Source of the DNA: Geodermatophilus sp. TF02-6
GTDB taxonomy: Bacteria > Actinomycetota > Actinomycetes > Mycobacteriales > Geodermatophilaceae
Length of the DNA: 64,000 bases
Assembly (NCBI RefSeq): GCF_003319115.1
Contig: NZ_QOHF01000001.1
Span: 372,001-436,000, forward strand
Reading direction: 5' to 3'
The notes beneath the pieces are model-generated. The model was not told where the DNA came from and searched no databases. It worked only from the letters and a program-made list of their open reading frames with translations. A program made the translations under genes and the position numbers. How positions within the stretch are numbered: position 1 is the first letter of the stretch; the number at the start of each line of letters is the position of its first letter. Positions 44,930-54,116 of this stretch are shown one piece after another.

Positions 44930-46330
44930 GTGGCATCACTCCGGCAGGACGAAGCCGTCCGGCAGGACGCGCTCCGCCGCAGGTCGGTCACGTGGATCGT
45001 CTCGCTGGCCACGGTCGGCCTGGTCTTCGACGGCTACGACCTGGTCGTCTACGGGACCGTCGTCCCACGCTTCCTGCGCGACCCCGGCCAGATCGGGGAG
45101 GTGACGCCGGCCGTGGCCGGGGCCCTCGGCAGCTACGCCCTCATCGGCGTGCTCGTCGGGGCGCTGCTGGCCGGCAGCGTCGCCGACGTCATCGGCCGGC
45201 GGAAGGTCGTGCTCACCGCCTACGCGTGGTTCTCCGTCGGCATGGCGCTGACCGCGCTGGCGACGACCACGACGGCCTTCGGCCTGCTCCGCTTCGTCAC
45301 CGGCATCGGGGTCGGCGCGCTGGTCGCCACCACCGGTGCCCTGGTGGCCGAGTTCGCGCCCGCGGGCCGGAAGAACGTGGCCAACGCCATCACCTACTCC
45401 GGGGTGCCGCTGGGCAGCCTGCTCGCCGCGCTGCTGGCCATCCTGCTGCTGGACACCATCGGCTGGCGGGGCATGTTCTGGATCGGCGCGCTGCCGCTGG
45501 TGACGCTGCTGCCGCTGGCCCTCCTCAAGATGCCCGAGTCGCCGACCTGGCTGGCCTCCCGCGGCCGGATCGAGGAGGCGCGGGCGGTCGCGGCGCGCAC
45601 CGGCGTCCCGCTCGCCGAGCCGGGCGCCGAGGGGCCGCAAGCCGCCACCCCGGCCTCCGAGGGCCGGGCGGGCTTCGCCGGGCTGGCCAGCCGGATCTAC
45701 CTGCTGCCCACCATCCTGCTCGGCCTGCTCAGCGCGACCGGCCTGCTCCTGGTCTACGCGCTCAACACCTGGCTGCCCGAGCTCATGGGCCGCGCCGGCT
45801 TCTCCACCAACGGATCGCTGGCCTTCCTGCTGGTCCTCAACGGCGGCGCGGTCCTGGGCGCACTGGCCGCCTCCCGCTTCGCCGACCGATTCGGCCCCAA
45901 GCCGGTGGTGGCCGCGTCCTTCCTGCTCGGCGCGGCGGCCATCGCGCTGCTGACCGTGAGCCTCCCGCTCGGCGTGCTGCTGGCGTTCGTCGCGGTCGTC
46001 GGGCTGGGCACGAGCGGGACGCAGATCCTCATCTACGGCTTCGTCGCGACCTACTACCGCACGAACGTGCGCAGCGCCGGTGTGGCCTGGTGCGCCGGCT
46101 TCGGTCGACTCGGCGGCATCGGTGGTCCCCTGATCGGCGGTGTGCTCGTCGCCTCCGGCATCGCGCTCAACTCGATCTTCTACGCGTTGACCGCCCTGGC
46201 CGTGTGCGGCGCGCTGCTGGCCCTGCTCGTGCCGACGTCGGGCTCCCGGCACGCGCAGGCCGCCCGGCGGGCAGCACCGGCCAGGCTCGCGGTGGAGCCG
46301 GGCAACCTGCTCGCCCGCACGGCCGAGTAG
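44930..46330 (+). CDS. benK: Aromatic acid:H+ symporter, probable benzoate transporter
   Basis: A 466-residue, 12-helix MFS protein of the AAHS family (relatives BenK, PcaK). The diagnostic DGYDLVVYG motif lies in helix 1 (about residues 35-43), and GRRKVVL in loop 2-3 and FADRFGPKPVV in loop 8-9 follow the family pattern. It should import benzoate with protons. GTG 44930 follows GAGGAGGA. It lies 188 bases after catC on the same strand and ends before a strong hairpin, closing the cluster. Confidence 0.9.
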   Translation: MASLRQDEAVRQDALRRRSVTWIVSLATVGLVFDGYDLVVYGTVVPRFLRDPGQIGEVTPAVAGALGSYALIGVLVGALLAGSVADVIGRRKVVLTAYAWFSVGMALTALATTTTAFGLLRFVTGIGVGALVATTGALVAEFAPAGRKNVANAITYSGVPLGSLLAALLAILLLDTIGWRGMFWIGALPLVTLLPLALLKMPESPTWLASRGRIEEARAVAARTGVPLAEPGAEGPQAATPASEGRAGFAGLASRIYLLPTILLGLLSATGLLLVYALNTWLPELMGRAGFSTNGSLAFLLVLNGGAVLGALAASRFADRFGPKPVVAASFLLGAAAIALLTVSLPLGVLLAFVAVVGLGTSGTQILIYGFVATYYRTNVRSAGVAWCAGFGRLGGIGGPLIGGVLVASGIALNSIFYALTALAVCGALLALLVPTSGSRHAQAARRAAPARLAVEPGNLLARTAE

Positions 46331-46354
46331 CGGCTTCGCGCCCACGAACGCACG

Positions 46355-46401
46355 ACGGACCAACCTCGGACGCCGAACTGCGGCGTCCGAGGCTGGTCCG
46401 T
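46355..46401. terminator. Strong hairpin terminator after benK
   Basis: Two 21-base arms (46355-46375 and 46381-46401) pair with a single mismatch around a five-base loop (AACTG). It begins 25 bases after the benK stop. It is by far the strongest hairpin I found and should end the cat-benK transcript. Confidence 0.85.
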
Positions 46402-46471
46402 CGACGGGCCCGTCGTCGGTGCCGCAGCGGCGTCATCAACGCGCGCACGCGGGCCGGCATGCGATGCGGGA

Positions 46472-46612
46472 TCCACCAAGCTCAAGGACTTCCGGGCGGT
46501 CGCGGTGCGCACCGACAAGCGCGAGTTCGTCTTCCGCGGCACGATCGACGTCGCCTCGGTCAAGGTCTGGCTCCGCCACCCCGCGAAGCAAGATCCAGGA
46601 GATCCGCCCTAG
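46472..46612 (+). mobile_element. Remnant of an IS5-type transposase C-terminus
   Basis: The frame reads STKLKDFRAVAVRTDKREFVFRG in pieces, then DVASVKVWLRH and a stop at 46610-46612. The pattern KLKDFR-x-(I/V)A-x-R-x-DK, followed by a short helix ending in WLR, is the usual end of IS5-family DDE transposases. Only about 46 codons remain; no terminal repeats or target duplications were found. It sits just after the ben-cat cluster. Confidence 0.6.
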
Positions 46613-47038
46613 CTCCGACCGCGACCGAGTCCGATCCCATGGCCTGCTCCGTTCGGGCGACGGTGACGGCGACAGCCATCGGCGAGAGTACGTCGCGGCG
46701 CGGAACCGGCGCTCATCCGACCGGCGGGTCGCTGCGCGTGGTGTCCTGCTGGCGGCGGCTGTGCGCCGTCCGGGCGATGGCGTTGCTGGCCGTCGGGCTG
46801 GTGATCGCGGTGGAGGTGAACAGGACCAGGCCGGTGAGGTGCCTCGCCCAGGGGAGACGAGACCCACCGTGGATCCGCGGGGGCGCACGGCGCCGAGCAC
46901 GTCCGATCGGACGGGCACGCAGCGGGCGTGTCCCGCAACTCGATGTGTCGAGACGAGCGAGCACTGGGCATGGAACACGTGTCCGAGTCGTCCTGAGCAG
47001 AAGGGGCGCAATCAGGAGGAACACTGAGAGGTGGACAG

Positions 47039-47707
47039 ATGACGAGCAGTGGATCCCGCCCGGTGCGCGGCGAGGGGATGACATCCGGGACGACGGCGCC
47101 CGATGTGGTGATGCGGGACAACGTGGCCGCCCAGGGCGCCCACGAGGCGAGCTACGGCAACATGATCGCGATCCCGCCGCGGAGGGACCGCGTCCGGTGG
47201 GGGCCGGTGTGGGCGGGCCTGGTGGTGGCGCTGCCCACCTTCCTGCTCCTGGAGGTGATCACCCTGGCCCTCGGCTGGTGGGACATCGCCGAGCCGGGCG
47301 GCACGAACGCCGGGTGGATCAGCGGGCTCATGGGGCTGCTGGCCTTCTTCCTCGGCGGGCTGACCGCCGGCGCCAGCTCCATGTGGCGGGGCAGCAACGA
47401 CGGGCTGCTGCACGGCATCCTCGTCTGGGCCCTGGGCATCGTCTCGATCCTCGGCCTGGCCCTGTTGGGCGGCGGCGCCCTGCTCGGCCCGGTCGCCCAG
47501 GTCGTCACCGACGTGGCCAACGTCGGGGCGGTCAACGCGCCCAACATCGACCCCGCACAGGCGGCCGAGACCGCCCGGGCCAGCGCCAGCTGGGCCTCGC
47601 TGGGTCTGGGCCTGACCATCATCGCCGCCGCCCTCGGCGGCGTCCTCGGCGCCAAGATGTGGCCCTCGCAGAAGGACATCGACCGCGAGCAGGCCGCGCT
47701 CCGCTGA
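47039..47707 (+). CDS. Small integral membrane protein, function unknown
   Basis: A 222-residue protein. After a hydrophilic N-terminus of about 50 residues, there are four probable membrane helices (around residues 60-80, 92-115, 122-150 and 185-207), with glycine-rich turns (GGWWDIAEPGG-like, GLLAFFLGGLTAGASS). A loop between helices 3 and 4 (VVTDVANVGAVNAPNIDPAQAAETAR) is hydrophilic. It resembles unnamed membrane proteins near stress genes in actinobacteria; I do not recognise a named family. The start ATG 47039 follows AGAGGTGG. It converges with the MMPL gene. Confidence 0.65.
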   Translation: MTSSGSRPVRGEGMTSGTTAPDVVMRDNVAAQGAHEASYGNMIAIPPRRDRVRWGPVWAGLVVALPTFLLLEVITLALGWWDIAEPGGTNAGWISGLMGLLAFFLGGLTAGASSMWRGSNDGLLHGILVWALGIVSILGLALLGGGALLGPVAQVVTDVANVGAVNAPNIDPAQAAETARASASWASLGLGLTIIAAALGGVLGAKMWPSQKDIDREQAALR

Positions 47708-47713
47708 CCGGCT

Positions 47714-47747
47714 GCCGGGCACCCCGTTGGATCTCGGGGTGCCCGGC
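47714..47747. terminator. Hairpin terminator after the 47039 gene
   Basis: GCCGGGCACCCC and GGGGTGCCCGGC form a perfect 12-base stem around a ten-base loop, seven bases after the stop codon. Confidence 0.8.
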
Positions 47748-47764
47748 GGCTCCACATCGGCTTG

Positions 47765-47880
47765 CCGTCGCTGGCTGCGCCTGCGCAGCGGCAGCCCACT
47801 CGCCTCCGTCGGTGCGCACGGGGGCAGCGCCACCCTGGCCCCGCTCGCCGCCCGGGTCGCCACCGGGCAGGGACGACCCG
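47765..47880 (+). pseudogene. Remnant of the C-terminus of a CPBP protease gene
   Basis: The plus-strand translation RWLRLRSGSPLASVGAHGG, then LAPLAARVATG, matches the last 35 residues of the intact CPBP protein at 62134 (GWLRQRSGSLLAPIGAHLG, LGLLAAWVATG). The DNA is also clearly similar along its length. The rest of the gene is missing. It lies between the terminator at 47714 and the end of the MMPL gene. Confidence 0.75.
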
Positions 47881-47881
47881 G

Positions 47882-50149
47882 TCAGGCGGACTGTTCCCCG
47901 GCGCCCACACGATCGGCCTGCGGCAGGTCCTCGCGCGGGGCCGAGGTGCGGATGCGCCGGCTGGGCCAGCTCGCGGCCGACCCGAGGAGGGTGAGCAGGG
48001 CCGGGGTGATGACCGGACGGACGAGGAAGGTGTCGAGGAGCACGCCGGCGGCCATGGTGAACGCCAGCTGCCGGAACGCTCCCAGCGGGATGATGGCCAC
48101 CATCGCGAAGGTGGCGGCGAGGATGATCCCGGCAGCGCTGATGGCCCGGCCGGTGGCCGGCAGGGCGATGGCGATGGCCCTGCTCAGCGGGTGGCGGACG
48201 GCCGCCGTCCAGATCGACCCGACGGCGAAGACGTTGTAGTCCGAACCGAGCGCCAGCAGCAGCACCGCGGCGACGAACGGGACGTAGAAGGTCAGTCCGG
48301 GGTCGTCGCCCAGGACCTGGAAGACGACGACCGCCAGGCCGAGTGCGGAGGCCACGCTGAGTGCGTTGCAGGCCAGCAGCAGCACGGGCGCCACCAGGGC
48401 CCGCAGGTACACCACCAGGATCGCCAGGGTCACCACGAGTGCGACCGGGATGGTGCTCCACAGGTCTGAGCGGGTCAGCTCCACCAGTTCGGATGCGACC
48501 GCGGTCTGCCCGGTCACCGCCGCCTCGGCGTCCTCGACCCCCGCCTCGGCCACCAGGGTCGGCAGCCGCTGCTGCAGGACCCGCAGGTCGTCGATCGCGG
48601 ACGCGGCCAGCGGGTCGCTGTCGAACACCACGACGTAGCGGGCGGCGTCCCCGTCCCGGGAGAAGACGATCCCGAACCTCTGGGGCAGCGGGTTCTGCGC
48701 CGGGCCCAGTACCCAGGCGACCCCCGGCTGGGCGGCGATGGCCTGCTGCAGCCGGTCCAGGGCCGCCCGCTGGCCGGCGACGTCGGGCCCCTCGATGAGG
48801 ACCTCGGTCGGCCCGACGACGCCTCCGATGCCCGCCTCGTCCAGCACCTGCGCGCCCTGCTGCACCCGGTCGTCCGAAGGCAGGCCGGAGGTGAAGGACA
48901 CGTCCAACCGCATGGCCGCCATGGGTGCGGCGAGGACGGCGAGCAGGGCCACGCCCAGGCCGACCGCGACGGCCGCGCTCCGCCGGCCGGTGACCACACG
49001 GACCAGCCGCCCCGGCTCCCGTGGAGCCACACCGGCCGGGACCTGACCGGCCCGCGGCCGGAGCGGCCAGAACAACCCGCTTCCCAGGATGGCCAGCAGG
49101 GCGGGCACGAGGGTCAGCGAGACGAAGACGCCGAGCAGGACGGTCAGCGCCAGCGCCGGCCCGAACGCCCGGAACAGCGTGAAGTCGGCCACCAGGAGCG
49201 CCGCGGTCCCGGCGGCGACGGTGAGGCCGGCCACCGCGACGATGGGCCCCTCGAGGGCGTAGGCGTGCCGCGCCGCCTCGTGCCGGGGCAGACCCCGCTC
49301 CAGCTGCAAGCGGAAGTTGTTGAACAGCAGCACGCAGTAGTCCGTGACCACGCCGATGAACAACGCCGCCGTCAGCGGCCGCAGCTCGTCGGGCAGCGCG
49401 AAGCCCAGGGCCCCGGCCGCGACGTCGAGCGTCTGGTACGCCACCAGGTAGCCCAGGCCGGCCACCAGCAGCACCACCAGCGGGGCGACCAGCGAGCGGA
49501 ACACCAGCGCGACCATCAGGGCGATGAGCGCCAGGGTGCCGAGCTCGAACACCGGCAGCCGCGAGATCAGGTGATCACCCTGCCGCAGCTGCGCGGGCAG
49601 CAGCCCGGTGACGTAGGTCTGCACGCCGGGCTGGTCGAAGTGGGCGGCGTACTCCCGGGCCAGGGCCGCGGTCTGGGTCGACGAGGTGCCCTGTGTCACG
49701 TACAGGTAGGTGACCGCGACCTCCGGCGCGGCGGTCGGGATGGGCACCGCCGCGAGGATCTGCCCCCTTCCGGAGGGGACCTCCCCCTGCAAGGTCGCCC
49801 GGGTGTGCTCCAGCGCCCACAGGGCGACGTCGGCGCGGGTGGCCAGGTCCAGCCCCTCCGGGTCGTGCACCACGACCGACGTCTGGGACAGCACCGGCAC
49901 GGTGAACTGGGCCAGCGACCGCTGCTGCACGGCCACGGCCTCGCTGTCCGAGGGCAGCAGGCCGCCGAGGGCGCCGCCGCCCCCCGAGCCCCCGGACGGC
50001 AGGGAGACGGCCAGCGCGGCGGCCGCGACCCAGGCGAGGACGACGACCCAGCGTCCGGAGATCACGGCGCTCCGGACCAGCCGGCCGAGGGATCCGGTCC
50101 TCCGCCGCGGCCGCCCACCGGACGACGCCGGACCGCCCAGTGACGTCAC
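47882..50149 (-). CDS. MMPL/RND-family membrane transporter
   Basis: A 755-residue protein of the MMPL branch of the RND superfamily. It has the two-fold layout: helix 1 (residues 28-48), an external domain (50-200), a helix bundle (205-370), then helix 7 (about 405-425), a second external domain (430-590) and a final bundle (595-725). Segments such as GVVTDYCVLLFNNFRLQLERG and ALGSDYNVFAVGSIW carry the family's TDY/SDYN motifs of the proton path. Relatives export lipids or small hydrophobic compounds. GTG 50149 follows GGGGGAC. It is divergent from GH15. Confidence 0.88.
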   Translation of the reverse strand: MTSLGGPASSGGRPRRRTGSLGRLVRSAVISGRWVVVLAWVAAAALAVSLPSGGSGGGGALGGLLPSDSEAVAVQQRSLAQFTVPVLSQTSVVVHDPEGLDLATRADVALWALEHTRATLQGEVPSGRGQILAAVPIPTAAPEVAVTYLYVTQGTSSTQTAALAREYAAHFDQPGVQTYVTGLLPAQLRQGDHLISRLPVFELGTLALIALMVALVFRSLVAPLVVLLVAGLGYLVAYQTLDVAAGALGFALPDELRPLTAALFIGVVTDYCVLLFNNFRLQLERGLPRHEAARHAYALEGPIVAVAGLTVAAGTAALLVADFTLFRAFGPALALTVLLGVFVSLTLVPALLAILGSGLFWPLRPRAGQVPAGVAPREPGRLVRVVTGRRSAAVAVGLGVALLAVLAAPMAAMRLDVSFTSGLPSDDRVQQGAQVLDEAGIGGVVGPTEVLIEGPDVAGQRAALDRLQQAIAAQPGVAWVLGPAQNPLPQRFGIVFSRDGDAARYVVVFDSDPLAASAIDDLRVLQQRLPTLVAEAGVEDAEAAVTGQTAVASELVELTRSDLWSTIPVALVVTLAILVVYLRALVAPVLLLACNALSVASALGLAVVVFQVLGDDPGLTFYVPFVAAVLLLALGSDYNVFAVGSIWTAAVRHPLSRAIAIALPATGRAISAAGIILAATFAMVAIIPLGAFRQLAFTMAAGVLLDTFLVRPVITPALLTLLGSAASWPSRRIRTSAPREDLPQADRVGAGEQSA

Positions 50150-50258
50150 GTGTCCCCCAGCGTGGTCGTCGGACGGGAGGTGCTCTCCGCACTCGGAGGG
50201 TAGGTCCGCTCGGCGGCGGCCCGCAGCGCGAGAGGCCGTCCGCGCGCTGCGCCGGCGC

Positions 50259-50323
50259 GCTGCCCCGGCACGGCACGGCGGTCCCGCAGGTCCTGGGTTC
50301 GAACCAGCCGCGGAACGGGCAGC
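50259..50323 (+). other. Structured leader of the GH15 gene
   Basis: The segment begins GCTGCCC and ends GGGCAGC, which are fully complementary, and contains a smaller hairpin CTGG-GTTCGAA-CCAG. It looks like a degenerate tRNA T-arm plus outer stem but is not a tRNA. Both halves recur in the decayed GH15 copy at 24003-24110. It lies 38 bases before the GH15 start. Confidence 0.5.
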
Positions 50324-50360
50324 AGTGCAGGACGCCCACGCCACCGGAGGACCGTGCGCC

Positions 50361-52205
50361 ATGCCGACCCGCCCGCTGACCCGCATCGACGGCTTCCTGC
50401 CCATCGAGGACCACGGGCTGATCGGGGACGGCGCCACCTGCGCGCTGGTCGCCCGCGACGGGTCGATCCCGTGGCTGTGCCTGCCGGACTTCGACAGCCG
50501 GCCGTTCCTGGCCGGGCTGCTCGACCCCGAGCGCGGCGGGCACCTCACCGTCACCCCGGTCGGCCTGCGGGAGTCCGGACAGCGCTACCTCGAGGACACC
50601 GGCGTCCTGGTCACCGAGCTGCGCGGCCCGGAGGGCGTCCTGGAGGTCACCGACTGCATGACGCTGCGCACCGGCGCCGACCTGGACGAGCAGGTGCCCC
50701 CGGGGCGCGGGGAGCTGCTGCGGCTGGCGCGGGTGGCCAGCGGCACGGTGGAGGTCGACGTCCGGCTCGCACCGCTGGACCCGGTGCAGGTCACCCACGA
50801 GGGCGGAGCCTGGCGGATCCGGTGGGGCGCCCGGCCGGACCTGCACGTGCTGCTGTGGTGCTCGCACGAGCTGGCGCCGGCCCGGGACGGCTCGATCGGC
50901 GGCCGGGTGACCCTGCGGGACGGGGAGCGGCTGACCGTCGCCCTGCACTGGTCGGGGCACACCCGCGTCCTGTACCGCACCGACCCCGACCAACTGGTGG
51001 AGCGCACCGTGGCCGCCTGGCGCCGCTGGGCCGGCTGCCTGCAGTACGAGGGACCGCAGCAGGCGCTGGTCCGGCGCTCGGCGTTGACGCTGAAGCTGCT
51101 CGACCACACGCCCACCGGCGCGCTCACGGCCGCGGCCACCTCCTCGCTGCCCGAGGTGATTGGCGGCGTGCGCAACTGGGACTACCGCTACACCTGGGTG
51201 CGCGACGCGGCGTTCTCCACCTACGCGCTGCGCCGCATCGGCATGCACGCCGAGTCGGCGTCGTTCCTGGCCTGGACGCTGACCAACGCCGAGCGCGACG
51301 ATCGGGTCAGCATCATGTACACCCTCGCCGGCGGGCAGCCCTCCACCGAGTGGGAGGACGTCGCCCTGGCCGGCTACCGCGGCTCGGCGCCGGTGCGCTG
51401 GGGCAACGGCGCGGCCGGGCAGCGGCAGCACGACGTCTACGGCGAGCTGCTCGACGTGGCCTACCAGTGGGTGCGCTCCGGTGGCGCGGTCGACGCCCAC
51501 CTGTGGCGGGTGCTGTGCCGGCTCACCGACCAGGCCACCGAGCGCTGGGACACCCCGGACGCCGGCCCCTGGGAGATCCGCGACACCGGCCGCCCGTTCA
51601 CCTACTCGGTGGCCCTGTGCTCGGTGGCCGTCGACCGGGCGCTGCGCATCGCCGACCAGTGCGACCTGCCGCACCCGCGCGAGCGGTGGCGGAGCGTGCT
51701 GGAGGAGATCCGGTCCACCCTGTTCGACCGGGCGTGGGATCCCGACCGCAACACCTTCACCGAGCACCTGGCCGACGCCGAGGGTCGCGGGCGGGGCGGG
51801 TTGGACGGCTCGCTGCTGGCGCTGCCCCTGCGCCGGGTGGTCGCCGCCGACGACCCTCGCATGGTGGCCACCGTCGAGGCCGCCCGCCGGGAACTGGGGG
51901 CCGGTGACGGGCTGCTCTACCGCTACCTGCACACCGAGTCGCCCGACGGGCTGCCCGGCCAGGAGGGCGCCTTCCTGCTGTGCAGCTTCTGGCTGGTGGA
52001 CAACCTCACCGGCCAGGGCCGCCTCGACGAGGCGCACGAGCTGTACGACTCGCTGTGCGGCCGGGCCACCGAGCTCGGCCTGCTCGCCGAGGAGGTCGAC
52101 CCGGGCACCGGCGCGTTCCTCGGCAACTTCCCGCAGGCGTTCAGCCACGTCGGGGTCATCTCCAGCGGCTCGACGCTGGCACGTGCAGAGGAGGAACGGC
52201 GATGA
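50361..52205 (+). CDS. Glycoside hydrolase family 15 protein (glucoamylase/trehalase type)
   Basis: A 614-residue GH15 protein. The N-terminal beta-sandwich (about residues 5-220) starts DGFLPIEDHGLIGDGATCALVARDGSIPWLC, and the (alpha/alpha)6 barrel (about 250-600) shows GGVRNWDYRYTWVRDA. Probable catalytic acids are Glu405 (GPWEIRDTGRPFT) and Glu577 or Glu578 (LLAEEVDPGTG). Cytoplasmic actinobacterial members include trehalases and glucoamylases; which one cannot be decided. The stop overlaps the G6PDH copy 3 start (ATGA), so liberated glucose, once phosphorylated, could feed that enzyme. GGAGG precedes ATG 50361. Confidence 0.9.
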   Translation: MPTRPLTRIDGFLPIEDHGLIGDGATCALVARDGSIPWLCLPDFDSRPFLAGLLDPERGGHLTVTPVGLRESGQRYLEDTGVLVTELRGPEGVLEVTDCMTLRTGADLDEQVPPGRGELLRLARVASGTVEVDVRLAPLDPVQVTHEGGAWRIRWGARPDLHVLLWCSHELAPARDGSIGGRVTLRDGERLTVALHWSGHTRVLYRTDPDQLVERTVAAWRRWAGCLQYEGPQQALVRRSALTLKLLDHTPTGALTAAATSSLPEVIGGVRNWDYRYTWVRDAAFSTYALRRIGMHAESASFLAWTLTNAERDDRVSIMYTLAGGQPSTEWEDVALAGYRGSAPVRWGNGAAGQRQHDVYGELLDVAYQWVRSGGAVDAHLWRVLCRLTDQATERWDTPDAGPWEIRDTGRPFTYSVALCSVAVDRALRIADQCDLPHPRERWRSVLEEIRSTLFDRAWDPDRNTFTEHLADAEGRGRGGLDGSLLALPLRRVVAADDPRMVATVEAARRELGAGDGLLYRYLHTESPDGLPGQEGAFLLCSFWLVDNLTGQGRLDEAHELYDSLCGRATELGLLAEEVDPGTGAFLGNFPQAFSHVGVISSGSTLARAEEERR

Positions 52206-53560
52206 ACCGCTCACTGGTGGTCCTCGGCGGCACCGGCGACCTGACCGGCCGGCTGCTGCTGCCCTCCCTGGCCGCCCTCGCGGCCGCCGACGATCTCCCG
52301 CCGGACTTCGAGGTCCGCGCGGTCGACCGCAAGGACTGGGACGACGAGACGTACCGGCAGTGGGCGCGCGAGCGGCTGGCCGCGCACGCCCCCGAGGTCG
52401 CCGAGGCCGCCCGCGAGCGGCTGGTCGACCACCTGCGCTACAGCCGGGGGGACGTCACCGATGCGGATCAACTGCGGAAGGCGCTCGAACAGGCGCCCGG
52501 GGTGCCGATCGTGTACCTGGCGCTGCCCAACACCATCTTCCGGCCCACGCTGGAGGCGCTGATCGAGATCGGGCTGCCCGAGGGTGCGCAGATCGTCGTG
52601 GAGAAGCCCTTCGGTCGCGACCAGGCCGACGCGCGGGTGCTCAACGAGCTGCTGCACCGGCTGGTGCCGGAGAACGCCGTGTTCCGCATCGACCACTTCC
52701 TGGCGCGGCAGACGGCGCTCAACATCCTCGGGCTGCGCTTCGCCAATCGGGTGTTCGAGCCGATCTGGAACGGCGGCCACGTCGAGCGGGTCGAGCTCGT
52801 CTACGACGAGGTCCTGGGCCTGGAGGGGCGGGCCGGCTACTACGACACCGCCGGCGCGCTGCGCGACGTGCTGCAGAACCACCTGCTGCAACTGCTCGCC
52901 CTGGTGGCCATGGAGCCGCCGTTCGCCTTCGACGACGTCACGCTGCCCGCGCACAAGGCCGACGTGCTGCGCGCGGTCCGCCCGCCGGCGGACATGGTCC
53001 GGGACACGGTGCGCGGCCGCTACACCGCCGGCACGATCGGGGACCGCCGGCTGCCCGACTACGTGGCCGAGGAGGGCGTCGACCCCTCCCGCGACACCGA
53101 GACCTACGCGGAGTTCACCGTCACCGTGGACAACTGGCGGTGGGCCGGCGTGCCGTTCCGGCTGCGCACCGGCAAGGCCCTGGGCACCCGACGCCGGGAG
53201 GTCGCCGTCCACTTCCGGCCGGTCCCCCAACTCCCCTTCGGGGACGAGGACCCTCCACCCGACGTGCTGCGGCTGCGCCTGGACCCCCACGACGGGATCA
53301 CCCTGGAGCTCAACCTCAACGGCGCCGGCGACCCCTTCGACCTGGAACGCCAGGCGCTCGAGGTCGACCTGCCCCGCCAGGAGCTGCCCGCCCACGCGAT
53401 CCTGATCCGCGAGCTGTTGGCCGGGGACACCACCCTGTCGATCAGCGACGTCGAGGCCGAACAGAGCTGGCGCATCGTCGAACCCATCCTGGCCGCCTGG
53501 GCCGCCGGCGAGGTGCCGCTGCGGGAGTACCCGGCCGGATCGGCGGGGCCGGTCGGCTGA
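52202..53560 (+). CDS. zwf: Glucose-6-phosphate dehydrogenase family protein, copy 3
   Basis: A 452-residue G6PDH family protein. The NADP loop GGTGDLTGR (residues 8-16), EKPFG (about 133-137) and the catalytic-His region GALRDVLQNHLLQ are present. The DHYLGK motif reads DHFLAR, so both Gly and Lys differ (Ala and Arg); Arg keeps a positive charge. Its ATG overlaps the GH15 stop, so the pair is translated together. It converges with the lipoprotein gene 13 bases away. Of the three copies this is closest to classical length for short actinobacterial forms. Confidence 0.86.
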   Translation: MNRSLVVLGGTGDLTGRLLLPSLAALAAADDLPPDFEVRAVDRKDWDDETYRQWARERLAAHAPEVAEAARERLVDHLRYSRGDVTDADQLRKALEQAPGVPIVYLALPNTIFRPTLEALIEIGLPEGAQIVVEKPFGRDQADARVLNELLHRLVPENAVFRIDHFLARQTALNILGLRFANRVFEPIWNGGHVERVELVYDEVLGLEGRAGYYDTAGALRDVLQNHLLQLLALVAMEPPFAFDDVTLPAHKADVLRAVRPPADMVRDTVRGRYTAGTIGDRRLPDYVAEEGVDPSRDTETYAEFTVTVDNWRWAGVPFRLRTGKALGTRRREVAVHFRPVPQLPFGDEDPPPDVLRLRLDPHDGITLELNLNGAGDPFDLERQALEVDLPRQELPAHAILIRELLAGDTTLSISDVEAEQSWRIVEPILAAWAAGEVPLREYPAGSAGPVG

Positions 53561-53573
53561 GCGGACCGGCGGG

Positions 53574-54116
53574 TCAGCCCGGTTGGCTCGCCTGCTCGCG
53601 CAGCCAGCGGTCGAGGGTCAGCCGCAGCGGCGCGCTGACCGGGGCGTCCACCGTGACCTCCCCGGCCCGCTCGAAGGTGAAGGTGACCGGCAGGGACTGC
53701 GAGCTGCGCAGGGTCTCGTCGATGTGCACCAGGACCAGCACCGGCCCGTCAGGGCCGTCGGTGAACACCGTCTGCCCGGCGGGGATGGTGATCCCCGGGT
53801 CGCTCGACTCCGGGTTCTCGTCCACCACCGCCCCGGAGAAGTCCGGACCGGATACGCCGACGAGCTGGTCGTCCTCACCCCCGGTGTTGACCATCGCGAC
53901 CCCCAGGAGGGCGGCCGAGCCGATCTCGTAGATGCCCCCGGGCGGGTTGTCCAGCCGGATGTTGCGCAGCTCCATGTCCCCGACCGAGGCCTCGACGCCG
54001 GGACCGCTCGTCTGCCCCTGGTCGGCCCCACCACAGCCGGCCAGGACGGCGGGCGCGACCAGCAGCCCACCCAGCAGCGCACCGGTCCGGCGCCGGCCTG
54101 CGGTGGCGGCGTTCAC
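53574..54116 (-). CDS. Lipoprotein, LpqE/PCuAC-like, coupled to HdeD
   Basis: A 180-residue protein with a signal sequence (residues 1-27: arginine-rich start, hydrophobic LLGGLLVAPAV) ending in a lipobox LAGC, so it should be lipid-anchored outside the membrane. The mature part (LRNIRLDNPPGG, ALLGVAMVNTGG, ITIPAGQTV, VLVLVHIDETL) has the beta-sandwich pattern of LpqE/PCu(A)C-type proteins, but the Met-rich copper ligands of true copper chaperones are mostly missing. GTG 54116 overlaps the HdeD stop (GTGA), showing translational coupling. Decayed pieces of this gene lie at 7801 and 62882. Confidence 0.78.
   Translation of the reverse strand: MNAATAGRRRTGALLGGLLVAPAVLAGCGGADQGQTSGPGVEASVGDMELRNIRLDNPPGGIYEIGSAALLGVAMVNTGGEDDQLVGVSGPDFSGAVVDENPESSDPGITIPAGQTVFTDGPDGPVLVLVHIDETLRSSQSLPVTFTFERAGEVTVDAPVSAPLRLTLDRWLREQASQPG

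Larger units (their letters stand above)
46331..47038. other. Long gap with terminator and IS remnant
   Basis: About 700 bases hold the benK terminator (46355-46401) and a transposase remnant (46472-46612). From 46613 to 47000 I see no gene: one plus frame has a short hydrophobic stretch (MALLAVGLVIAVEVN, about 46778) but no start signals or family resemblance. The end, AGAGGTGG at about 47028, is the ribosome binding site of the next gene. Confidence 0.5.

Noticed and set aside
46613-47010. Possible small membrane protein gene between the IS remnant and the 47039 gene
   Set aside because: One short hydrophobic stretch only, with no ribosome binding site and no recognisable relatives.
50259-50335. 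tRNA gene ending in a GGTTCGAACC T-arm
   Set aside because: The T-stem lacks one base, no anticodon or D-arm can be folded, and the T-arm is not adjacent to the outer stem. Kept only as a structured leader.
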